DNA of 64,000 nucleotides from Trichomonas vaginalis G3. Its lineage: Eukaryota > Parabasalia > Trichomonadida > Trichomonadidae. Within the stretch, counting starts at the first letter, position 1. Each line of letters opens with the position of its first letter. Both the position numbers and the translations under genes were made by a program. The stretch lies in assembly GCF_026262505.1 (NCBI RefSeq), contig NC_067203.1, positions 23,913,411 to 23,977,410 of the forward strand. Reading direction: 5' to 3'. The notes below the pieces were generated by a model, which saw only the letters and a list, made by a program, of their open reading frames with translations, had not been told where the DNA came from and did not search any database. Below, piece by piece: positions 50,786 through 58,128 of the stretch.

Positions 50786-51331
50786 AACTTCTTCAATAAT
50801 AGAGATGATAAATACGGAGGATCTGTTGAAAATAGAAGCAGAATCCTCAAAGAAATTGCTGAAAATATCAGAGGCAAATGCGGAAAAGATTTCTTGATTG
50901 CAACAAAGATCAATGGAAATGACTGTTGTGAAAACGGAAATACGGTCGATGATTACATTAAAATCATCAAAAACGTGAAGGATCTCGATTTTGTAGAAAT
51001 CACATGTGGATTTTTGAATGATGCAATTGTAAGAAAAGCAAACTTCAAAGAAAATGGACTTAAATTCAAAGCTGGATATAATCTTGATGATGCATTGAAG
51101 ATCAAAGAAGCAACTGGAATCAAAACAGCTACTGTTGGTGGTTTCAGGAAGAGAAAAGATATGGAAAGTGCTTTAAGCAAAGGAATTGATATGATATCTG
51201 TAGGAAGACCAAGTATCAAAGACCCTCATTTTGCAAAGCATTTATTCGAAGGAAAGGATTCAAAATGTGTCTCTTGCAATATTTGTGGTGATGAAATTGG
51301 ATGTGCAAGAGTAAAATGCTTTGTTTATTAA
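50786..51331 (+). pseudogene. 5'-truncated old-yellow-enzyme family gene
   Basis: About 181 codons of the C-terminal part of an NADH:flavin oxidoreductase / OYE-type protein. It starts within FFNNRDDKYGGSVENRSRIL, the conserved region after the active-site loop, and continues through LIATKINGNDCCENGN, VEITCGF and ATVGGFRKRKDMESALSKGI, then SVGRPSIKDPHFAKHL. It ends in a cysteine-rich CVSCNICGDEIGCARVKC that may bind a cluster, as in the larger dienoyl-CoA-reductase type. The N-terminal two-thirds of the barrel is absent; the break coincides with a TAGGAAGTACTAAAC repeat. An internal ATG at 50894 could start a shorter peptide, but without most of the FMN site it should be inactive. Confidence 0.75.
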
Positions 51332-52028
51332 AAAATAATACTAATTTTTATCGAAAAAAGATATTTTCATTGAGCGTTACCTGTTAAATCTTATCTAAAT
51401 ACACTCCAAGAATTCTAATATATATGTATTAAAACCTCCTAAATTTTTAAATTTTAATCGAAATTTGGATTTGATACATTTAAATACCTCGATTTTGAGG
51501 GGTAATATAATTCATATAGATTGAGTGTATATAATTACCTTTGTGGAATTTGATTTTACATTTTTTCTGAAGATTTGATTGAGAAATCAATATGCGACTG
51601 TGCTTAATAACAAAAGAATCATAGATATTCTTATAGTTTCGTAATTTACAGAAGAAAAGGAGAAAAAATATTTATTCAAACAGACAATGAGAAATAATGA
51701 ATTCATATTTATATTAATTAAAAGTTTAAATTCTTAGTATATATTTTTATAGAGAAAGCAATGAAAGTTGCTTAAACGCATAAAATTGATAGTTTTTGTA
51801 TAATATAAAAATATTTTAATGAAAAAGTAGGGAAAGTAGTAAAATATAATGATTTTGGCATATGCATAGTATTGCAAATCATATTTAGCGATTCTTTTCT
51901 TTTGAATCCTTGTTAAATCGAGATTTGAAGTAAATTTAGCATAATTCATGCTGATTATATGATGAATCAAATACAATTATTTAGGCAAATCAATGATGAT
52001 GTCATTAAACGATAGAAAATTAATGGTT
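51332..52028. other. Spacer, nothing recognised
   Basis: AT-rich DNA with no supported frame; the 80-codon minus-strand frame at 51734 is low-complexity FYY-rich and not believed. Confidence 0.5.
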
Positions 52029-52274
52029 CTAGTCTTGTAACTTTTGTCCTTCAAATTCGGCTTCAAGATGACCTTTAAATTCTCCTGTACCTTTTCCAAT
52101 AAGCCTTCCTACAAATTTACCAGAAATTTTTCCATTTAAATTGCCTTTGAAAACGATATTATTTTCAATAATGAGTTCCCCTTGAGCTTCACCTGAAAAT
52201 TCGCCCGTAAAAATGCCTTCGAGTACTCCAGCATATGATCCAAAAAGATGTGCATCTGTATTCAGCAGTTCCAT
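52029..52274 (-). CDS. Small glycine-rich beta-repeat protein
   Basis: An 81-aa protein. After a short N-terminus (MELLNTDAHLFGSYAG) it consists of a regular G-x(3)-G pattern with alternating hydrophobics: GEFSGEAQGELIIENNIVFK, then GNLNGKISGKFVGRLIGKGT and GEFKGHLEAEFEG. This is the pattern of a small beta-solenoid such as bactofilin-like polymers, or of aggregate-forming repeat proteins. No family assignment is certain. A minus-strand TCATTTATT lies about 32 nt before the ATG. It could be a real small cytoskeletal-like protein. Confidence 0.55.
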   Translation of the reverse strand: MELLNTDAHLFGSYAGVLEGIFTGEFSGEAQGELIIENNIVFKGNLNGKISGKFVGRLIGKGTGEFKGHLEAEFEGQKLQD

Positions 52275-52957
52275 GATGAAAAAATCTATTTTTCAATAAA
52301 TGAATTCAATTTTTACTGACAAAAAAGTTACAAAAATTTCAAAAATTAACATATTATGGACGAAATTGAGACTTCGTCTCAATTTCGTACATAATATGGA
52401 ATTCTTCAGTCAAATTGAGTGCACCTGGAGAATATTCCATGGACGAAATTGAATGATTTACAATATTCCTCTCAATTTTTGTATAAAACCGATTTTTAGA
52501 AATTTTGTTGAATGAGACTCCAACATGTTTTTTTTTCTGGCGATAAGCTAGTGAATTCTGTCGAGGATATTTCACATCTATTCATACCATGTTAGAAAGT
52601 TCCAAAATGATTACAATAATTCAAATTTTTGTTGATTTCCATTTAATCAACAATTTAATTTCCACTTGATTCCTCTTCCAAACGCACAGAAGATTGTTTT
52701 CTTCTTCAAAGAATCATGCTTATCTACTTTATATCTTATTTTTGTTGTTATTTTAATAAAAAATTCTCTTTCTCTCCATTAAAAAACGAATTTGTAAATC
52801 ATTCAATTTCGCCCATAATATTCTCCTGGATGCCCTCAATTTGACATAAATATAACATTAATTTACTTCATAGAATATATATATCAAGGAATTCTAATTT
52901 TTGTATTGTGAGATGCCATATTTTGACAAAATCTAAAATCATTCCCTACAAAGAAAA
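52275..52957. other. Spacer with an inverted-repeat pair and hairpin
   Basis: Holds the inverted repeat described separately and a hairpin CGAAATTGAGAC/GTCTCAATTTCG (about 52360-52388). The 73-codon frame here is a by-product of these repeats. Confidence 0.5.
52410..52844. repeat. Pair of 54-bp inverted repeats (possible MITE)
   Basis: 52410-52463 (beginning TCAAATTGAG, containing GGAGAATATT and CGAAATTGAATGATTTACAA) is complementary to about 52791-52844 with about six differences. The pair could bound a 435-bp non-autonomous element, but I see no clear flanking duplication. A further copy of the inner CGAAATTGAG motif forms a hairpin just to its left. Confidence 0.65.
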
Positions 52958-53896
52958 TTGAGCGTCCCATTTGATGCATGGAGCGATTTTTATCAAGGAA
53001 ATAATCAACTGCCTCCTATTAAATGTATCAATTGCTCTATTTCTATTTCAAATGCCGAATGTTTCGTATTATTAAGCTTATTCTTTGATTTTCGAAACGG
53101 AGCAATCAGCTATACATCAAACAATATCAAAGTATTGCATTCTGAATGTAATTTTTATAACAACACTAATCCTAAATCAGGCGGAGGTGTGTATTTTAAC
53201 TGCAGCAGTTCTTTTGTTCAACATAAAATTTGTTCATTACAATCACAAGCATACACTTCATCCTACACAGGAGGTCATCACTCCTTTTCCGATTGTCTTG
53301 ATTCAAAAAAAATAAATTTTATATATGATTCCACAATTTGCCAATGCGGAAATGAAAATTCACAGAAAACATTTTCTGCATTCAAAGGGAATGTTTCCAT
53401 TCGATCAACAAACATAAGTCAATGCACTGCTCATTATTATTCGGGATACGGACTCTTTTGTACTATTGAAAACACAACATGCAAACCTGGATATGGTGTA
53501 TTAGGTCATTATAATATGGCAAACTATTTTGTTACATTTTGCAATATTTTAAATAATCTGCAGAATAATACACAATATGGAATAATTTATTCCGATTCAA
53601 TTATAACAATTGAATACTGTTCTATATTTGGAAATGAAGGCCCTTCTGGATTTAATCTATTTTATAACAACGTTGGATCATTTACAATTAAAAATTGTTT
53701 TGTTCAAAGTAATACAACTGTTCCAAATAATATAATTACAGAAAATTTACACACTGAAGAAAAATATTTAGATTTATCTCATTTTTCGACATGGAAATGT
53801 GAATCTCTAATTGATATAATGAAACAAACAAGAATACAAAACACAGATAGCATTCACTTGTTTAGAAAATTAAAAATTAATAATAGACGCCGTTAA
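52958..53896 (+). pseudogene. Beta-helix (Pmp-like) surface-protein fragment
   Basis: About 312 codons with right-handed beta-helix character: INCSISISNAE, ECNFYNNTNPKSGGGVYFNC, VSIRSTNISQCTAHYYSG and IEYCSIFGNEGPSGFNLFYN. The GGGVYF and repeating S-x-F-x-N turns recall trichomonad polymorphic-outer-membrane-protein-like surface proteins. No ATG opens the frame near its start (the first in-frame Met is deep inside), and neither a signal peptide nor a membrane anchor is present. It is best read as the remnant of a larger gene. Confidence 0.6.
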
Positions 53897-54111
53897 TGTT
53901 GTCACTTACACTAATATTTGAGTAGAAAGTTTCATATAATTTTTTTAGATGGCAAGATATATGTACATAAACTATCCTCGAAAATATGCTTAAGGGTGAA
54001 AGATTAAAAGAATCGGATTTTTCGCGGAATTTTACAAATATTGATTAAAATGTCACCAAACTTTTTCTGATGTATTGTCAAATTTTGACTGTAAACTATT
54101 GAAAATTATAC

Positions 54112-55103
54112 TTGTTTGAAAAGAAAGAAAAGAATCCGAAACATAGAAGAAGAGAGAAAAATTATCATTTCTCAGGACCTTCAAACGATATCTGGATCAG
54201 ATTTTATGGCGATGCTATTATTAACGTGTTTGTTAATTCAAATTGTTCAGTCACCCAAAATAGTCATGTATTTGTTGATTATGTTCTTTTTCAAAATTTT
54301 GATGGAACAGGTATTATTCGTATATCTCAACCGACATCTGATACCAAAGTTCTTGTCTCCACTTCTTCCTTTATTAATTCTTCATCTACAACAGATTATT
54401 CATTCAATTTAATGTATGTAGCTATGAATCTAAGGTACAAACTACAAGTGGGGCAGGATCACATTCACGTATTAAAGTAACATATGATGATAATCACAAA
54501 AACTTTGTAATTGATTCAGTATTTACTAAAAATACAGGATGTGAATCTGTTTTATGTCATTCTTGCGGATCTCTACTATTTTCATCAATAAATATTTCTG
54601 ATTCCTACTTAGAGAATAATGCCGCATTTGAAAGTTATCAACCATATTCACTTTCAACAATTAATTTTAGTAATTTCAAAAATATATCTTCAAAGAAACA
54701 AGGATGTTTTATTCATTACTCAAAAACACAAAATTTTTATTTTTGCAATGTTATCGATAACGTTGTTTTAGAGAAGAATGATGGAATTTTCTATATCTAT
54801 TATTCGGCAATTCTTTCAATTTCTAATTGCTTTTTCAAAGGTAATAAGGCTTCTAATTTTTTAAGAATTTTCTTCGGATCCCCACAATATTCAGTAAATA
54901 ATTGTCGTTTTGAATCTGACAATAATTTTACAATGAACGTCGATTTTACAAATTCCGCAATAATGACAGAAATAGTTTTTTCTAATCTATATTCGCCTTT
55001 TTTATGTGAACTTCCTTTTAGAAATAAAAAAGATTCTATCAGCTTCCCAAATATCTCTCTTTCTAATTTGTTTTTTGAGGAAACATCATATTCTTCAAAA
55101 TAA
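54112..55103 (+). pseudogene. Second broken beta-helix surface-protein gene
   Basis: The first part (54112-54480) includes IINVFVNSNCSVTQNSHVFV and SSFINSSSTTDYSFNL. From about 54430 the similarity continues in another frame to TAA 55101-55103 (SVFTKNTGCESVLCHSCGSL, ILSISNCFFKGNKASNFL). Same repeated strand-turn style and cysteine pattern as the fragment at 52958. A frameshift near 54420-54430 separates the two parts. No signal peptide or anchor was seen. Confidence 0.6.
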
Positions 55104-55174
55104 ACTACATGATTTAGTTTAATGGATATTCACCGTTAATCAAGTAATTTGGTAAGTAGGAACGCCTTTTTACT

Positions 55175-55381
55175 ATGGATTCATATGAAATTTCTATCAT
55201 AAACGAGTTAATACAAAAAAGTATATATCAAATGACACCTCTTCATAGTGCAGAAAAATATTGGAAGAAGGATATCGTCGAATTTCTCACCATGCATATA
55301 GATAAGCTTAAGACAATAAAGATGCGTAAAAATGAAGCAATATATTATGAAAAAAAAATGATAAAGAAAAAGATATCTTAG
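55175..55381 (+). pseudogene. Ankyrin-repeat scrap
   Basis: A 68-codon frame with one recognisable ankyrin unit, MTPLHSAEKYWKKDIVEFLT, followed by basic low-complexity sequence. It is too short for a functional ankyrin protein and is probably a relic of the DUF3447-ankyrin family. Confidence 0.5.
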
Positions 55382-55583
55382 TGATTCTTATATTAACTCC
55401 GTTTTTAATAGTCTACAAATTGCACACTCTACCTATTATAATGGTTAATTAATTCCGAAGTGCTGAATATTTCTCGTTTCAACATTCGATTGAAACAATT
55501 CTTAAATGATAGACATTTGTTCACTTTAATTTAAAAATCATCCAATGGAGATAAATGTAAAAAAAAAAAAAAAAAAAGGGATT

Positions 55584-55645
55584 GGGGCTTCCAGGCACTT
55601 CGTGCCCTCTAGCCCCGAAGATGTTTTGTCACTTCTCTGTCACTT
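55584..55645. repeat. Hairpin and twin GTCACTT boxes at the Polinton 2 left end
   Basis: GGGGCT...AGCCCC (55584-55589, 55611-55616) encloses GGCAC...GTGCC (55594-55598, 55602-55606), then GTCACTT at 55628-55634 and 55639-55645 (11-bp spacing). The Polinton 1 termini have the same order and spacing with a different hairpin. Confidence 0.75.
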
Positions 55646-55659
55646 TTCAGGGTAAAAAC

Positions 55660-55668
55660 ATTTTTATT
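55660..55668 (+). promoter_or_regulatory. Polinton T-run-A signal, methyltransferase 2
   Basis: ATTTTTATT with the A 12 nt before ATG 55678, the same spacing as before the Polinton 1 methyltransferase. Confidence 0.6.
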
Positions 55669-55677
55669 GTATATAAA

Positions 55678-56496
55678 ATGAATTTTACAAAACCACCGTT
55701 ACCCTTCTTTGGAAATAAGAGTAGATGTAAAGATATTCTATTGAGAGAACTTAAGAAACTACCGAATGGTCTAACATTTGTAGATTTGTTCGGTGGAAGT
55801 TTCTATATATCTCATTTGTGCCATACCGTATTTCCTGACTCAAAGATTATATGCAATGACTTCGACAACTATATGAACCGTCTCAAACATATACCAGACA
55901 CAAACAATATATTGAGTGAGTTGAAAGAAAAGATACCTATAGGCAAGATGGAACGTATACCATTAGATAAGAAAAATACTGTCAGAGAGGTTTTGAAAAA
56001 AGCAGAGTATATTGACTGGGATAGTATATCTTCTAGACTATTGTATAGTGGTTCTATAAGAGTTCATGACATTGAAACACTTATGTCAAACGTTTTATAT
56101 CTTAACTATACAAAGGTTTTCAAAGAGAACATAGAAAAATATACTGAGGGTATAGAGTTTGTGAGATGTCGTTGGACAGAGTTGTATGAAAAATATAAAA
56201 ACAAGGAAAATGTTTTCTTTATAGTAGACCCGCCGTTCTATAACACATATGATTTTCAATACCAAGTAGACTGGACTTTGAGAGACTCTTTAGAAACTTT
56301 AGACGTTTTACATAACCATCCATGCTTTTACTTTACATCCGATAAAAGTGGTTTGGAAAGTGTCATGAGATGGTTAGAGGACATACATGACTATGAGTTT
56401 AGATACGATAAGATAGAATATGAGAGAGGTCCTATAAACCGGAAAAAGTGTCATAACAAAGAAATTTTATTGGTAAGTAAATGTGGTTTGAAATAG
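55678..56496 (+). CDS. Polinton 2 adenine-N6 DNA methyltransferase
   Basis: A 272-aa D12-class enzyme, start set at MNFTKPPLPFFGNKSRCKDI because of the T-run-A signal 12 nt upstream (a longer frame runs into the terminal repeat). The AdoMet loop FVDLFGGSFYISHL is near residue 35, and the catalytic region VFFIVDPPFYNTYDF near 180 has the DPPF form. It is clearly related to the enzyme at 25560 but diverged. It is the first gene inside the left end, whereas in Polinton 1 the methyltransferase is central. The frame is complete. Confidence 0.9.
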   Translation: MNFTKPPLPFFGNKSRCKDILLRELKKLPNGLTFVDLFGGSFYISHLCHTVFPDSKIICNDFDNYMNRLKHIPDTNNILSELKEKIPIGKMERIPLDKKNTVREVLKKAEYIDWDSISSRLLYSGSIRVHDIETLMSNVLYLNYTKVFKENIEKYTEGIEFVRCRWTELYEKYKNKENVFFIVDPPFYNTYDFQYQVDWTLRDSLETLDVLHNHPCFYFTSDKSGLESVMRWLEDIHDYEFRYDKIEYERGPINRKKCHNKEILLVSKCGLK

Positions 56497-56612
56497 GACT
56501 ACTTGTTTTAGGTTTTTTCCATTGTGTCATTTACTTATTTGACGTGGCAGAAAGATATAGAGAATATGAAGATGAACCACTGCCTGCAAATGTTCAGCAT
56601 ATGTACTCGTAA
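56481..56612 (+). CDS. Tiny membrane protein next to methyltransferase 2
   Basis: A 43-aa protein overlapping the end of the methyltransferase gene by 16 bp in another frame. MWFEIGLLVLGFFHCVIYLF forms one membrane helix starting at the N-terminus. The acidic tail (AERYREYEDEPLPANVQHM) would face the other side. It parallels the small membrane protein at 25365. Function unknown. It is too short for most gene callers. Confidence 0.55.
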   Translation: MWFEIGLLVLGFFHCVIYLFDVAERYREYEDEPLPANVQHMYS

Positions 56613-56617
56613 GAGAT

Positions 56618-56626
56618 ATTTTTATC
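56618..56626 (+). promoter_or_regulatory. Polinton T-run-A signal
   Basis: ATTTTTATC, A 12 nt before ATG 56636. Confidence 0.6.
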
Positions 56627-56635
56627 TAATATTAA

Positions 56636-56998
56636 ATGGACGCACAGAACTTAGCGAATGCACAGCAACCTGGACAACCAAACCCAGAGAATATTCCAAA
56701 TGAAGTTAGAATACAAACTGCAATGGCAAACTATGGTCAAGTGCCAACAGATGTACAAATGCAAACTGCCATGTCAAATGACGCTGCGTTAGGCTTACCA
56801 CCATGGTATGCAAATATGAGATGGAAAGAGTTTTATACAAACCCTGAAGTGGGATATAAACAACTCTATGCAGATGACGCGAACACAGGAGTTGACCCAG
56901 AGTATGTTTTCTACCAGAGGAGAAATAGAATGTATGAGCTCCAGTTAAAAAATGCTATGGAACTCAACAGGAAACGTAAGAGACTAGGCGGACATTAG
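56636..56998 (+). CDS. Small Polinton 2 protein with a repeated TAM motif
   Basis: A 120-aa protein. The N-terminal half has a near-repeat (NEVRIQTAMANYGQVP, then TDVQMQTAMSNDAALG). The second half is WY-rich (PPWYANMRWKEFYTNPEVGY) and ends in a basic helix (LKNAMELNRKRKRLGGH). Not recognised. Its own signal lies at 56618. Its stop overlaps the signal of the next gene. Confidence 0.6.
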   Translation: MDAQNLANAQQPGQPNPENIPNEVRIQTAMANYGQVPTDVQMQTAMSNDAALGLPPWYANMRWKEFYTNPEVGYKQLYADDANTGVDPEYVFYQRRNRMYELQLKNAMELNRKRKRLGGH

Positions 56999-57007
56999 AT
57001 TTTTACA
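56999..57007 (+). promoter_or_regulatory. Polinton T-run-A signal
   Basis: ATTTTTACA directly after the preceding stop codon; A 12 nt before ATG 57017. Confidence 0.6.
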
Positions 57008-57016
57008 TATAGTAAA

Positions 57017-57259
57017 ATGGGTTTCTTCAGTAGTATTGGAAACTTCTTTCGAAATGTTGGAAGAGGTATATGGAATGGAATAAAAACCGTAGGAAGAGGA
57101 ATTTGGAACGGAGTCAAAAATATTGGTAAAAGAGTAGGTCAGTTTGTTGGTATTATACCTAAAGACCCTGAACCAGAAGAACAAGCTCCTGTTATACAAC
57201 AGCCTGAACCTGCACCACAGTCTAGTTGGCAACCAAATCCAACACCTCAACCGTATTAA
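57017..57259 (+). CDS. Amphipathic glycine-rich small Polinton protein
   Basis: An 80-aa protein. MGFFSSIGNFFRNVGRGIWN begins a strongly amphipathic Gly/aromatic/basic region with an internal repeat (VGRGIWNGIKT, VGRGIWNGVKN). A Pro/Gln/Glu-rich tail follows. The first 45 residues look like a membrane-active peptide. A virion membrane-penetration role, comparable to adenovirus pVI, is possible but is inference from composition. Its start resembles 18709 and 61189. Confidence 0.65.
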   Translation: MGFFSSIGNFFRNVGRGIWNGIKTVGRGIWNGVKNIGKRVGQFVGIIPKDPEPEEQAPVIQQPEPAPQSSWQPNPTPQPY

Positions 57260-57261
57260 AA

Positions 57262-58110
57262 TTATATTTTTACCGTTCGATAGTAGTTGTATATGAAACT
57301 AAGTTCTAAGTAAAACGCGTGGTATAATGGAATTATTCTCTTTCTTCCATCTGTAGTAAACCATACTTGAAAGTCTGAAATACTTCCACTTGGTGGTTCG
57401 TATAACTTTGTAGGTTTTTCGTAAAAGTCATTTGCCAAGCATAAGAAAGAGTTTTGTGCGCCAGAAAATGAAGCATGAACTATAATAGCATCTGAGTCGA
57501 AAACATTTTCGTATGTTCCATTAGGGTTTTCGACTTCATAAAAGTCTGGGTGTACTGGATATTCTGCAGGCTGATTTAACATCCTTAGAAATCTATACCA
57601 TGCCAAGTTGTTATATTTTGTAGAAATATAAACGTTTTCTCCAAGGTCTTCTATTCTATTGATTTTAACAGTTGCATTTTTCCTGTCATAAACAATATCG
57701 AGATGGTATTCTCCTTCGTCAATGTTATACTGGTTTGCATATTCGATATAGATATCGTTTATTTTTTCTTGAAAAGCTTGAAGAGTTGTTTCTAAGTTTA
57801 CAAGCAAATTCACTTGTAAAAGTTTTCCCTGTTCAAATTTCTCATACGTACGTTTTTCTTTGTTATAGTATCGAACTTCAAAAGCGACCGTAAATGGGAA
57901 ACCATGTATGGCTTCTGAAATGAACTTCATTCTACGAAAGCCAACAGCTTTTGTGACGGATGGGTCTCTTAACCATCTTAGTGGGTAGTCAAAACGATAG
58001 CCTTCATGCTTTACGGTCTCTGTCTCAAACTTTTGACCGACATTCGTAAAAAGTTCATCTAATGGTTTAGTTGTAGCAACTCTAGAAGTTTCTTTTTCTA
58101 TTGGAAGCAT
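57262..58110 (-). CDS. Probable Polinton 2 penton protein
   Basis: A 282-aa strand-rich protein, same layout as 32655: FTVAFEVRYYNKEKRTY, helix QAFQEKINDIYIEYANQY, a middle part with WYRFLRML, then SGAQNSFLCLANDFY and the terminal strand pair SDFQVWFTTDGRKRI ... FYLELSFIYN. It is divergent from the fibre gene, as in Polinton 1. A T-run-A signal TTTTTATTC lies on its strand, A about 14 nt before the ATG. The likely role is the capsid vertex protein. Confidence 0.6.
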   Translation of the reverse strand: MLPIEKETSRVATTKPLDELFTNVGQKFETETVKHEGYRFDYPLRWLRDPSVTKAVGFRRMKFISEAIHGFPFTVAFEVRYYNKEKRTYEKFEQGKLLQVNLLVNLETTLQAFQEKINDIYIEYANQYNIDEGEYHLDIVYDRKNATVKINRIEDLGENVYISTKYNNLAWYRFLRMLNQPAEYPVHPDFYEVENPNGTYENVFDSDAIIVHASFSGAQNSFLCLANDFYEKPTKLYEPPSGSISDFQVWFTTDGRKRIIPLYHAFYLELSFIYNYYRTVKI

Positions 58111-58128
58111 ATTTTATCTAGAATAAAA
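58111..58128. promoter_or_regulatory. Bidirectional promoter, penton / fibre of Polinton 2
   Basis: 18 bp between divergent starts. Plus ATTTTATC has the A 13 nt before ATG 58129; the minus TTTTTATTC partly overlaps it. The arrangement mirrors 32636-32654. Confidence 0.6.
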
